A stretch of DNA of 35,862 nucleotides from assembly GCA_021323265.1 (NCBI GenBank), contig JAJTCO010000059.1, positions 1 to 35,862 on the forward strand. Reading direction: 5' to 3'. Positions within the stretch are counted from its first letter, which is position 1. Every line of letters begins with the position of its first letter. The position numbers and the translations under genes were made by a program. Shown here one piece after another: positions 8,789 through 20,741 of the stretch. This DNA is from Pseudoduganella sp. (GTDB taxonomy: Bacteria > Pseudomonadota > Gammaproteobacteria > Burkholderiales > Burkholderiaceae_D). The notes below the pieces were generated by a model. It did no database searches. It was not told where the DNA came from and saw only the letters and a program-made list of their open reading frames with translations.

Positions 8789-9246
8789 TGGCCCGCCTGG
8801 TACGCACTATCGAGGAACTGGCGGCGCTGGTGGGCCAGGAGGTGGGCGTTTCCGATTGGGTTGACATCACCCAGGAGCGCGTCAACGCCTTCGGGGCGTC
8901 CACCAACGACCAGCAGTGGATCCACACGGACCCGGTGCGCGCCGCGGCCGAGTCGCCATTTGGCGGCACGGTGGCGCATGGCTTCCTGACGCTGTCCTTG
9001 CTGCCTGGGCTGCTGCAGGATGCCGTGTGCATGGAGGACATGCGCATGGGCCTGAACTATGGCCTCGACAAGGTGCGCTTCCCGGCGCCGGTGCCGGTCG
9101 GCAGCCGTGTGCGCGGGCGCGTGGTGCTGCGCAGTATCGAACCGGTGGCGGGCGGGCACCAGCTGGCGTGGGAAATCACCGTCGAGTGCGAGGGCGGCGG
9201 CAAGCCGGCCTGCGTGGCGCAGTTCCTGATGCGCCGCTATCCCTGA
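8788..9246 (+). CDS. MaoC-family (hot-dog fold) enoyl-CoA hydratase
   Basis: This 152-residue single hot-dog-domain protein is of the MaoC / R-specific enoyl-CoA hydratase type. The family motif is visible: ITQERVNAFGASTNDQQWIHTD supplies the catalytic Asp/His pair, followed by GGTVAHGFLTLSLLP. I start it at the ATG in the TAATG overlap with the upstream dehydrogenase. The frame is open further upstream but there lies inside that gene. It would hydrate the enoyl-CoA made by the dehydrogenase pair. Downstream it converges on the response-regulator gene with only six bases between the stop codons. Confidence 0.92.
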   Translation: MARLVRTIEELAALVGQEVGVSDWVDITQERVNAFGASTNDQQWIHTDPVRAAAESPFGGTVAHGFLTLSLLPGLLQDAVCMEDMRMGLNYGLDKVRFPAPVPVGSRVRGRVVLRSIEPVAGGHQLAWEITVECEGGGKPACVAQFLMRRYP

Positions 9247-9252
9247 ACGGCC

Positions 9253-10175
9253 TCAGTCCGGCACCCGCGCCACGCTGTAGCGGTCGCGGCCCCCTTCCTT
9301 GGCCTGGTACAGGGCCTGGTCGGCGGCCTTGACCAGCTCGCCCACGTCGCGATGCTCGCCCGGCATGATGGTGGCCACGCCCAGGCTCACCGTCACGACG
9401 TCGCCCACCGACGACATCCGGTGCGGGATGCCAAGGTCGTACACGCCGGCCAGGATGCGCTGGGCCACCGTTTCCGCACCCTGCGCGTCCACCTGGGGCA
9501 GCAGGATGACGAATTCCTCGCCGCCATAGCGCGCCACCAGGTCCGGCGAGCGGCCGGCACAGCGCACCATGGCCTCGGCCACCTGCGCCAGGCAGGCGTC
9601 GCCCGCCTGGTGGCCGTAGGCGTCGTTGTACAGCTTGAAGTGGTCGATGTCGATCATGATGAGCGACAGTGGCGCGTGCCCACGCGCGCAGCGCCGCCAT
9701 TCGTTGTCGATGGCGTCGTTGAAGCAGCGCCGGTTGGCCACGCCGGTCAAGGCGTCGGTCAGCGTCAGTTCGCGCATGGTGTCCGACTGGCGTTTCAGCG
9801 TCAGGTGGGTGCGCACGCGGGCGCGTACCACCGCCACGTTGAACGGTTTGGTGATGAAGTCGACCGCGCCCGCCTCCAGCGCGCGCGTCTCGTCTTCCGG
9901 CGTGGTCAGGGCTGTCACGAAGATGACGGGAATGTCGCGCAGGTCGGCCGCGGCGCGCAGCGCGGCGCAGGTTTCGTAGCCATCCATGCCGGGCATGACG
10001 GCGTCGAGCAGGATCAGGTCGGGCTGGTGCTGGCGCGCCAGTTCCAGCGCCTTCTCGCCGCTCATGGAGAACAGCACCTCGTGCTCGTCGCCCAGCACAT
10101 GGTTGAGGATCTGGATGTTCTCCATCGCGTCATCCACGATCAGCAGGCGTCCGTTACGCGCCTGGTCGGTCCAGC

Positions 10176-10179
<4 letters not shown>
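9253..10179 (-). CDS. Response regulator with GGDEF diguanylate cyclase output
   Basis: This 308-residue protein has a receiver domain at residues 11-125, with phospho-acceptor Asp59 in LILLDAVMPG and conserved Lys111 in TKPF. A GGDEF domain follows at about 135-303. The active-site motif is GGEEF at 219-223. The allosteric inhibition site RxxD is present as RSPD (210-213), five residues before GGEEF, so both catalysis and product inhibition look intact. It would make cyclic di-GMP when phosphorylated. Its start overlaps the stop of the hybrid kinase gene by four bases (ATGA), so the kinase is the likely partner. Cyclic di-GMP is relevant here because the MshE ATPase in the same window belongs to a family that binds it. 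Confidence 0.95.
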
Positions 10180-14585
<4,406 letters not shown>

Positions 14586-14636
14586 GGCGCTTCCTTTCGG
14601 TGAAAGAGTCTGCAGGACGATGATATCTCAGCTTGT

Positions 14637-15860
14637 CTAGGAGGAGAAGCGCGCGATCTCCAGCTTGGCAATGGCGTTGCGGTGCACTTCGTCCGGCCCG
14701 TCGGCCAGGCGCAGCGTGCGGTTGCCGGCCCACTGGTAGGCCAGCGGGAAGTCTTCCGACACGCCGGCCGCGCCATGCGCCTGGATCGCCCAGTCCAGCA
14801 CCTGCTGGGCGACATTCGGCGCCAATACCTTGATCATGGCGATTTCCGACTGCGCCACCTTGTTGCCGACCGTGTCCATCATGTAGGCCGCTTTCAGCGT
14901 CAGCAGGCGCGCGGTATCGATCCTGATGCGCGCTTCGGCGATGCGTTCGCGCCACACTCCCTGGTCCGCCAGGCGCTTGCCGAACGCCACGCGGGTGGAC
15001 AGGCGCCGTATCATCAGCTCCTGCGCGCGCTCGGCGACACCGATGGCGCGCATGCAGTGGTGGATGCGGCCCGGCCCGAGCCGGCCCTGCGCGATCTCGA
15101 AGCCGCGGCCTGCGCCGAGCAGGATGTTGGCGGCGGGCACGCGCACGTTCTCGAACACCATCTCGCAGTGGCCGTGCGGCGCGTCGTCGTAGCCGAACAC
15201 CGGCAGCGGGCGCAGGACCTTCAGCCCCGGCGCATCGGCCGGCACCAGGATCATCGACTGCTGCGCATGGCGCGGCGCGTCGAAGTCCGTCTTGCCCATG
15301 GTGATGTAGACCTGGCAGCGCGGATCGCCCGCGCCGGAAATCCACCATTTGCGCCCGTTGATCACGTAATGGTCGCCATCGCGCTCGATGCGCGTTTCGA
15401 TATTGGTGGCGTCGGAGGAGGCCACCTCGGGTTCCGTCATCGCGAACGCCGAGCGGATCTCGCCGCGCAGGAGCGGCTCCAGCCAGCGCTGCTTGTGTTC
15501 TTCCGTACCGTAGCGCTCAAGCGTTTCCATATTGCCGGTGTCGGGCGCGGAGCAGTTGAACACTTCCGCGGCCCAGGGCACGCGGCCCATGATCTCGCAC
15601 AGCGGCGCGTAGTCCAGGTTGGACAGCCCTTCCGGCGCGCGCTGCGAGCGCGGCAGGAACAGGTTCCACAGGCCCTGTTCGCGCGCCAGCGGCTTGAGGC
15701 GTTCGATCAGGCCGGTGGGAATCCAGCGGTTGCCCTTCTCGCGGCCATTGCGCTCGACTTCCTCGTGGAAGGCCTTCTCGTTCGGGTAGATGTGCTGGTC
15801 CATGAAGGCCAGCAGGCGCGCCTGCAGTTCCTTGGTGCGCGGGGAGTAGTCGAAGTCCAT
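14637..15860 (-). CDS. Acyl-CoA dehydrogenase, ACAD10/11-like
   Basis: This is a 407-residue acyl-CoA dehydrogenase. It carries the barrel-domain signature [18 protein letters not shown], a C-terminal domain with [19 protein letters not shown] and the terminal [15 protein letters not shown], which is characteristic of the ACAD10/ACAD11 branch. It follows the phosphotransferase gene by nine bases. In animal ACAD10/11 the same two domains are fused, and in bacterial levulinate and 4-hydroxy-acid catabolism (LvaA/LvaC-type) they are separate proteins that process 4-hydroxyacyl-CoA through a phosphorylated intermediate. Assignment to that chemistry is by family and context only. The gene ends the operon, 51 bases before the hybrid kinase start. 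Confidence 0.93.
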   Translation of the reverse strand: MDFDYSPRTKELQARLLAFMDQHIYPNEKAFHEEVERNGREKGNRWIPTGLIERLKPLAREQGLWNLFLPRSQRAPEGLSNLDYAPLCEIMGRVPWAAEVFNCSAPDTGNMETLERYGTEEHKQRWLEPLLRGEIRSAFAMTEPEVASSDATNIETRIERDGDHYVINGRKWWISGAGDPRCQVYITMGKTDFDAPRHAQQSMILVPADAPGLKVLRPLPVFGYDDAPHGHCEMVFENVRVPAANILLGAGRGFEIAQGRLGPGRIHHCMRAIGVAERAQELMIRRLSTRVAFGKRLADQGVWRERIAEARIRIDTARLLTLKAAYMMDTVGNKVAQSEIAMIKVLAPNVAQQVLDWAIQAHGAAGVSEDFPLAYQWAGNRTLRLADGPDEVHRNAIAKLEIARFSS

Positions 15861-15869
15861 GCCGTGTCC

Positions 15870-16940
15870 TTATTCGATTGGCTTGCCCTGGGCGTAGGCC
15901 CAGCCCATGGCGGCCATCGGGCGCGCCAGCTTGCCGGACTCCAGTGCCTGCGCGCTGGAAGCCGTGCCGTCCACATAGCGTTTCATGATGCCCTGCATGA
16001 TGCTGGCCAGGCGGAACATGTTGAAGGCGAGGTAGAAATTGAAGTCTTCCAGCCGGATGTTCTTGCCGGTGCGCTCGGCGTAGCGCGCGATGTACGCGCG
16101 CTGGCTCGGAATGCCGAGCGCTTTCAGGTCCAGGCCCGCGATGCCGCGGAACTGGCCCGGTTCGATGTGCCAGCTCATGCAGTGGTAGCTGAAGTCGGCG
16201 AACGGGTGGCCCAGCGTGGACAATTCCCAGTCCAGCACGGCCAGGATGCGCGGCTCGGTGGGGTGGAAGATCATGTTGTCCAGGCGGTAGTCGCCGTGCA
16301 CGATCGCGGTGTCCTCTCCGGGCGGGATATGGGCCGGCAGCCAGGCGATCAGCTGGTCCATCGCGTCGATGGTTTCGGTCTCGGAGGCCTTGTACTGCTT
16401 GCTCCAGCGTTCGATCTGGCGCTGGAAGTAGTTGCCAGGCTTGCCGTAGTCGCCCAGGCCGATGGCCTGGTAGTCGATGCTGTGCAGCTGGGCGATGACG
16501 CGATTGAGTTCATCGTAGATGGCGGCGCGCTCGCCGGGCGTCATGCCGGGCAGGGCCTGGTCCCACAGCACGCGGCCCTCCACGAACTGCATGACATAGA
16601 AGGCGCGCCCGATCACCGCTTCGTCCATGCACAGGCAGTACTGGCGCGCTGCGGGGAAGCCGGCCTTGTGCAGGGCATCCATGACGCGGAACTCGCGGTC
16701 GATGGCGTGGGCCGACGGCAGCAGCTTGGCCGCCGGCGCAGGCTTGCTGCGCAAGACGTACTGCTGGCCGCCGATCGAGAGCTTGAAGGTGGGATTGGAT
16801 TGCCCGCCCTTGAACTGCTCGACCTTCAATTCCCCCTGCGGATAGCCTTCCACGTGCTGGCGCAGGTACGCATCCAGCGCGGCGGTGTCGAAACGGTGGC
16901 GCTCCGACACCTCCTTGGTGCCCATGAATTCTTCGAACAT
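15870..16940 (-). CDS. APH-family phosphotransferase associated with acyl-CoA dehydrogenase
   Basis: This 356-residue protein has an aminoglycoside-phosphotransferase-like kinase fold. An N-terminal lobe with FKGGQSNPTFKL and YVLRSKP leads to the catalytic loop HGDYRLDN (215-222, Asp217) and the metal-binding LDWE (Asp237). The start at 16940 has a strong GGAAGGAGG five bases upstream; an in-frame ATG at codon 7 is possible. Relatives next to acyl-CoA dehydrogenases are thought to phosphorylate the hydroxyl of 4-hydroxyacyl-CoA rather than antibiotics. Adjacency to an ACAD10/11-like dehydrogenase supports this. It is not expected to be a resistance gene. Confidence 0.92.
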   Translation of the reverse strand: MFEEFMGTKEVSERHRFDTAALDAYLRQHVEGYPQGELKVEQFKGGQSNPTFKLSIGGQQYVLRSKPAPAAKLLPSAHAIDREFRVMDALHKAGFPAARQYCLCMDEAVIGRAFYVMQFVEGRVLWDQALPGMTPGERAAIYDELNRVIAQLHSIDYQAIGLGDYGKPGNYFQRQIERWSKQYKASETETIDAMDQLIAWLPAHIPPGEDTAIVHGDYRLDNMIFHPTEPRILAVLDWELSTLGHPFADFSYHCMSWHIEPGQFRGIAGLDLKALGIPSQRAYIARYAERTGKNIRLEDFNFYLAFNMFRLASIMQGIMKRYVDGTASSAQALESGKLARPMAAMGWAYAQGKPIE

Positions 16941-16953
16941 AATGCCTCCTTCC

Positions 16954-16988
16954 GAACGATCGTACTATTTTTATGGGCGGGAAAGCAA
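16954..16988 (-). promoter_or_regulatory. Candidate promoter and ACGATCGT operator for the phosphotransferase-dehydrogenase unit
   Basis: On the minus strand TTGCTT (16988-16983) and TACGAT (16964-16959) are separated by 18 bases. The -10 overlaps the perfect palindrome ACGATCGT (16956-16963), 16 bases before the start codon. The promoter would lie across the 3' end of the histidine phosphatase gene. The similarity to the site at 6425-6440 (shared CTATTTT on the same side) suggests a common TetR-type regulator. This is inferred from pattern only. Confidence 0.4.
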
Positions 16989-17690
16989 GCGCGATTTTGC
17001 ATATTCCTTGTACAGCTGTTCCATCGTCGTGCTGCGGGTGGCCGTGTGCAGGGGCGCGGGCGGCGCATAGTTCGCAAAGCGCACGATCCAGTCGCATGGC
17101 TGCGCGCCCACGTCGAGCGCGTTGATGCAGCCGGCCGCTTGCGACAGGTTGCCCAGGAAGAGGCGCTGGCCGCCGGTCAGGGCATACGACAGGATGGCGC
17201 GATTGACGCCGCCGTGCAGGACCAGCAGCACGGTGTCCCAGCTGTCGTCGGCCAGCAGGCGCGCCATGGCGGGGTGGATGCGGTCCATCAGTTCGCCCAC
17301 CGATTCGCCGCCCAGGAAGCGGCGCTCCTCGGCCACCATGCCTTCGAAAGCGCCGGTGAAGGCCTCGCGCAGCTTGTCGTCGGGGATGCCGGAGAGCCTG
17401 CCGCCGCGGATCTCGGCCAGCTCCGGCCAGGTTTCCAGCGCGATGTCCTGGCCGGTTTCGGCCAGCACGCGCATGGCCGTTTCGACCGTGCGCGGCAGGC
17501 CGGAAACGATGACGCGGTCAAAGCGCACGCCGTCTGCGTCAAAGGCCTGGCCCGCCGCAGCGGCCTGGGCGCGCCCGGCTTCGTTCAAGGGGACCGTTTC
17601 CGGCAGGTGGGGCTTGCCGGCCTCGTCGAAGTACGTGACGCTGCCGTGCCGCATCAGGAAGACGCGGCGTCTTTCAGTGTTTGCTGTCAT
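16971..17690 (-). CDS. Histidine phosphatase (phosphoglycerate mutase-like) family protein
   Basis: This is a 239-residue member of the branch-1 histidine phosphatase superfamily. The catalytic RHG motif is at residues 14-16 (LMRHGSVTYF), the conserved second arginine region is GLPRTVETA, and the second catalytic His is in VLLVLHGGVNRA. I start it at the ATG at 17690, just before MTANTERRR; a longer frame exists but overlaps the pilin gene and has no family similarity. No strong ribosome-binding site is visible, so coupling to the upstream pilin gene (gap of four bases) may drive translation. Its position directly before the phosphotransferase and dehydrogenase genes suggests a role on a phosphorylated metabolite of that pathway, which is inference. 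Confidence 0.88.
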   Translation of the reverse strand: MTANTERRRVFLMRHGSVTYFDEAGKPHLPETVPLNEAGRAQAAAAGQAFDADGVRFDRVIVSGLPRTVETAMRVLAETGQDIALETWPELAEIRGGRLSGIPDDKLREAFTGAFEGMVAEERRFLGGESVGELMDRIHPAMARLLADDSWDTVLLVLHGGVNRAILSYALTGGQRLFLGNLSQAAGCINALDVGAQPCDWIVRFANYAPPAPLHTATRSTTMEQLYKEYAKSRLLSRP

Positions 17691-17694
17691 GGTT

Positions 17695-18243
17695 TCAGAA
17701 GAAGATTGCGAGTCGGGTGATGATGGTGCCGTTGTTAGTATAAGGCCCAGTCGCCCGCACGTTGCCGGAATCGGGTTTGCCGTCGTCCAGCTTGGCGTCG
17801 ATCTGCTCGGCGAACGTGTCGGGCAGGTTGTCGAAGCGGATGCCATTGCCGCCGCGTCCGCCCACCACGTCGTTATAGATGTACACGGCGCCGCCCTGGG
17901 CGCTGGTCATGAAGTCCGTCGTGCCGTTGTAGGAACCGGTGATCAGGCCGGCCAGGGCCAGGTGCTGGGGCGCCAGCTGGTATTCGCTGACCTGGCCGTC
18001 GCCATTGCCGTTGCCGGCCGCACCGGGAACGTGGGTGGTGGCCATGATGTCGTCGCCGGGCAGGGCGCGGAAGCGGTCCTGGTAGGCGTTGACGGCGGCC
18101 TGCAGCGCCGTCGCCTGCTGGATGATGCTCTTGACCTTGGCGCTGTCGATCAGGGCCTGGCCTTTCAGCACGCCGCCCAGGAGCAGGCCGATGATGACCA
18201 GCACGATGGCGATTTCTACGAGGGTAAAGCCGCGGTGTCGCAT
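17695..18243 (-). CDS. Type IV prepilin, candidate major pilin of the minus-strand system
   Basis: This 182-residue prepilin has a five-residue leader ending in Gly, then FTLVEIAIVLVIIGLLLGGVL. The prepilin peptidase cleavage site and Glu+5 are both intact. The mature start continues in a typical long alpha helix (LKGQALIDSAKVKSIIQQATALQ) and a globular part with AYQDRFRALPGDD and Gly/Asn-rich loops. There is no C-terminal cysteine pair, unlike the MshA pilin at 33046. A strong AAAGGAG seven bases before the ATG, the best site among the three clustered prepilins, fits high expression and a major-subunit role. It lies last in a run of three prepilin genes after the PilM/N-, PilO- and PilP-like genes. 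Confidence 0.88.
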   Translation of the reverse strand: MRHRGFTLVEIAIVLVIIGLLLGGVLKGQALIDSAKVKSIIQQATALQAAVNAYQDRFRALPGDDIMATTHVPGAAGNGNGDGQVSEYQLAPQHLALAGLITGSYNGTTDFMTSAQGGAVYIYNDVVGGRGGNGIRFDNLPDTFAEQIDAKLDDGKPDSGNVRATGPYTNNGTIITRLAIFF

Positions 18244-18255
18244 GGCAGTCTCCTT

Positions 18256-18960
18256 TCAGGGCAGTCGTTGGGCGGCAAGCATGCGGTTGAACAGGATGTT
18301 CGGCGACAGCCACACCACGATGTCGTCATAGGCGCCGCCCGCTGCGGCAGGGTTGTCGGCCTGGCCGCGCGCGATGAACATGCGGCCGTCAGCCTGGAAA
18401 TTCGCTTTCTCGTCGATGTTGCCGACGCCCATGTCCGCCGCCTGCACGCCGACGTCGCTGAAGGCGCCATAACCGTTGCGCCCTTGCGACAATACCACGG
18501 CGGGGATGTCGTTCTGTGCGCTGGCCGGCACCAGGGCGCCGGCCGGGTCGCGGCTGGCAATGGTGATGTCGCGCGGGCTGTTCAGGCGGAATGGGGTGCC
18601 GCTGTCGCTGAAGGCGGGCGTCACGCTGTACAGGTACAGGTGCTGCCAGGCATCCAGCTTGGGCAGGCCGAGCGTGGCCCACGGCAGGAAACCCAGCCTG
18701 CGCTCGTTGGTGCAGCGCGTGCCGGCCCGGTCTTCCAGGCCGTTGGCGGCGGAAATGGCCGGGCAGGGCAGGTAGCCGTTGCGTGCCGCGAAGCCCGCCA
18801 GCGCTTCGCGCGCTTCTTCCAGCGCGCGCAGGGTGTCGGCGCTGCGGCGCTGTTCGAGCTGGGCCGACAGCGGCGCCAGCAAGCCGCCCAGGAGCAGGCC
18901 GACGATCGCCAGCACGATCGCCATTTCCACCAGGGTGAAGCCTTGTGCATGCGTTCTCAT
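18256..18960 (-). CDS. Large type IV prepilin with Glu+5, paralogue of the next upstream gene
   Basis: This 234-residue prepilin has a seven-residue leader (MRTHAQG), then FTLVEMAIVLAIVGLLLGGLL with Glu+5. The globular part carries a distinctive pattern: LPWATLGLPKLDAWQHLYL, YSVTPAF, PAVVLSQGRNG, and YDDIVVWL near the end. The same pattern recurs in the adjacent upstream gene (18957-19637), which lacks Glu+5. Its ATG overlaps that gene's stop by four bases, so the two are translationally coupled and are probably partners. Residues 70-90 include two cysteines (YLPCPA and TRCTN) that could form a disulphide. A minor or tip pilin role is inferred; no named family is assigned. Confidence 0.85.
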   Translation of the reverse strand: MRTHAQGFTLVEMAIVLAIVGLLLGGLLAPLSAQLEQRRSADTLRALEEAREALAGFAARNGYLPCPAISAANGLEDRAGTRCTNERRLGFLPWATLGLPKLDAWQHLYLYSVTPAFSDSGTPFRLNSPRDITIASRDPAGALVPASAQNDIPAVVLSQGRNGYGAFSDVGVQAADMGVGNIDEKANFQADGRMFIARGQADNPAAAGGAYDDIVVWLSPNILFNRMLAAQRLP

Positions 18961-19637
18961 GGGAGCGTCTTGGCGGCGGCCATCCTTTCATAGAGCGTGT
19001 GCAGGGGGACGGTGACTAGCAGGTCGTCGAAGACGCCGCCCGGCGCCTCCGGCGTGCCGCTGCGCGGGCGTTGCATGAAATCGACCGCGGCGGCCAGGTT
19101 GCCCGCCTCGTCCTGCCCGTCCAGGGCATCGCTGCGGCCGCGCGAAAGGATGACGGCGGGCGCGCATTGCGCCGCGAGCGAGCAGATTTCCTGGCCGGCC
19201 GTGAAGAACAGGGCGCCGCCGGCGTCGCGCGACAGCACGCGCTTGGTCGCGATGGCGGAAGTGCGCGCCAGCGGCGCCACGGTGAAGGCGGGCGTCACGC
19301 TGTAGCGCAGCGGATGGCCCCAGTTGTCGGCGGCCGGCAGGCCAAGGTCGCGCCACGGCAGCAGGCCGGTGCAGGCGGCCTCGCTGGCGCAGGGCGCAGC
19401 CTGTTCGCGTCCGGGGTCGGCGCCTTCGCGCGCGGGGCGCGGCAGCCGGCCATGCGTGGCCGCGAAGCCGACCAGGGCCTCGCTGGCCTGCGCCAGCAGG
19501 GCATGCGTGCGCTGCTCGCGCGCCCGCTCCACGCCGCTGCCGCCGAAGGCCGACAGGAGGACGGCGGCCATGACCATGGTGGCAATGAGGAGGATCGTCA
19601 GCAGGGCGGCGCCCCGCTGCCTAGCGCGCGGCTTCAT
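18957..19637 (-). CDS. PilX/GspK-like prepilin lacking Glu+5, paralogue of its downstream neighbour
   Basis: The product has 226 residues. The start has CAGGAG upstream and gives MKPRARQRG followed by AALLTILLIATMVMAAVLL. This is a basic leader with Gly before the hydrophobic helix, but with Thr instead of Glu at position +5, as in the PilX/GspK/MshP class that sits at the tip of pseudopili. The globular domain matches the downstream gene: LPWRDLGLPAADNWGHPLR, YSVTPAF, PAVILSRGR and FDDLLVTV. The start overlaps the preceding PilP-like gene by 17 bases, and its stop overlaps the next gene by four. It is most likely a minor subunit that initiates or caps the filament together with its paralogue. 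Confidence 0.82.
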   Translation of the reverse strand: MKPRARQRGAALLTILLIATMVMAAVLLSAFGGSGVERAREQRTHALLAQASEALVGFAATHGRLPRPAREGADPGREQAAPCASEAACTGLLPWRDLGLPAADNWGHPLRYSVTPAFTVAPLARTSAIATKRVLSRDAGGALFFTAGQEICSLAAQCAPAVILSRGRSDALDGQDEAGNLAAAVDFMQRPRSGTPEAPGGVFDDLLVTVPLHTLYERMAAAKTLP

Positions 19638-20118
19638 GGACGGCTCCTGTGTCAGGGTCGTAGCGCTGCCCCGGCTTGAGCGTGACCGAGCGGCCGTCGG
19701 CCTGCAGCCTGACGGCGCCGCGCAGCACGCCGCGCGCGGGCGCGGGCTGCACCTCGCCGTTGACGATGATCATGTCCGGCCCGTTGCTGCGGCGGACGAT
19801 CCCGTCCAGGCGCAGGCCCGGCGCTGGCGTGGCTTGTTCCGCAGGCATGCCGCCCGCAGGCGCCGCGGGCGGCATGCCCGGCGGCGCCGCGCCGGCTGCG
19901 CTGTAGGGCTCGGGGGGCACGCCGGGGACTATCCCTGGAATGGCGGCCTGGCCCGGGGCGGAGGGCGTTCCCGGCGCCAGCGACAGTGCCTGGCTGCGCT
20001 GCGAGTCGAGGTGGGCGCGCTCGCTGGGCGTGGTAAACAAGCGCCCCATGCTGACGAAACTCTGGGCGCCGGCCTGCGTAGCCAGCAGCAGGAGCAATGC
20101 TGGCAGGCCGGCCTTCAT
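19621..20118 (-). CDS. PilP/GspC/MshK-like periplasmic assembly protein
   Basis: This 165-residue protein has a clear signal peptide (MKAGLPALLLLLATQAGAQ). A Pro/Ala/Gly-rich linker (about residues 45-98) leads to a small C-terminal domain with LDGIVRRSNGPDMIIVNGE and GRSVTLKPGQRYD. The arrangement of export signal, flexible linker and a small beta domain recalls PilP/GspC-type proteins, which link the inner-membrane platform to the secretin, and MshK. Overall similarity is too limited to fix the name. It overlaps the upstream PilO-like gene by four bases (ATGA) and the downstream prepilin by 17. Confidence 0.65.
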   Translation of the reverse strand: MKAGLPALLLLLATQAGAQSFVSMGRLFTTPSERAHLDSQRSQALSLAPGTPSAPGQAAIPGIVPGVPPEPYSAAGAAPPGMPPAAPAGGMPAEQATPAPGLRLDGIVRRSNGPDMIIVNGEVQPAPARGVLRGAVRLQADGRSVTLKPGQRYDPDTGAVHEAAR

Positions 20119-20741
20119 AGCGACGCCCCGCGCGCCGCACCCGCCGGGGCGGGGGTCAGCGTCAGCCAGTTCAAGGTGCAGTCCGCATTCAGTGTCGGTC
20201 CGACCACGCCGGCCACCTGGCTGGCGGCAGCGGCCGTGCGCCGGATGCTGCAGTCCTGCACGGCGAAGGTTCCCGCCAGGCGCAGGTCGGCCAGGAAGTT
20301 CAGCAGGTCCAGCTCATGCAGCAGATCCATGTGCAGCGCCATGCGGCTGCCCAACAGGGCGTAGTCGCCCGTCGGCAGGGTCGTCTCCAGCCGGTACGGC
20401 TGCTGCACTTCGATCTCGTACGACAGGGGCAGCAGGCGCCGCTGCTCCTGGATCAGGCGGATCGCTTCCACCCAGTCCAGGCGCCGCTCCGGTCCCACCA
20501 TGCCCTTGCGCCGCAATTCCACGAACTGCGGCTGGTACAGGCGGATCTCCTCCTTCTCCGTTTCCGCATGGGCCAGGCGGGTGCGCGCACCTTCGCGCTC
20601 CAGCAACTGAGTCGCTTCCTCAAAGCGCGCCAGGCGCAGTTGCCACAGGCTCACCGAGACCGTGGCGAGCGAGACGACCAGCGTGGCCAGGAAGACCAGT
20701 ACGGCATTGCGCAGCAAAGCGAATTCCCGCAGCAGTATCAT
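20115..20741 (-). CDS. PilO/GspM/MshJ-like inner-membrane assembly protein
   Basis: This 208-residue protein starts at an ATG overlapping the stop of the preceding gene (ATGA). One N-terminal transmembrane helix (FALLRNAVLVFLATLVVSLATV, written here in two overlapping parts: FALLRNAVLVFL and LATLVVSLATV) is followed by a coiled coil at about 35-75, rich in Glu/Arg. The periplasmic part is alpha/beta (GDYALLGSRMALHMDLLHEL, DLRLAGTFAVQDCSI), the topology of PilO and GspM. It should pair with the PilN-like half of the upstream gene product to form the alignment subcomplex below the secretin. The four-base overlaps on both sides indicate tight translational coupling. Confidence 0.75.
   Translation of the reverse strand: MILLREFALLRNAVLVFLATLVVSLATVSVSLWQLRLARFEEATQLLEREGARTRLAHAETEKEEIRLYQPQFVELRRKGMVGPERRLDWVEAIRLIQEQRRLLPLSYEIEVQQPYRLETTLPTGDYALLGSRMALHMDLLHELDLLNFLADLRLAGTFAVQDCSIRRTAAAASQVAGVVGPTLNADCTLNWLTLTPAPAGAARGASL

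Noticed and set aside
15870..16940. Aminoglycoside resistance from the APH fold
   Set aside because: The protein sits in an operon with an ACAD10/11-like dehydrogenase and matches the acyl-CoA-associated branch, so resistance is unlikely.
14682..17720. A 1012-codon plus-strand open frame across the dehydrogenase, phosphotransferase and phosphatase genes
   Set aside because: It is antisense to three clearly recognisable enzymes and has no motifs; a codon-bias shadow.
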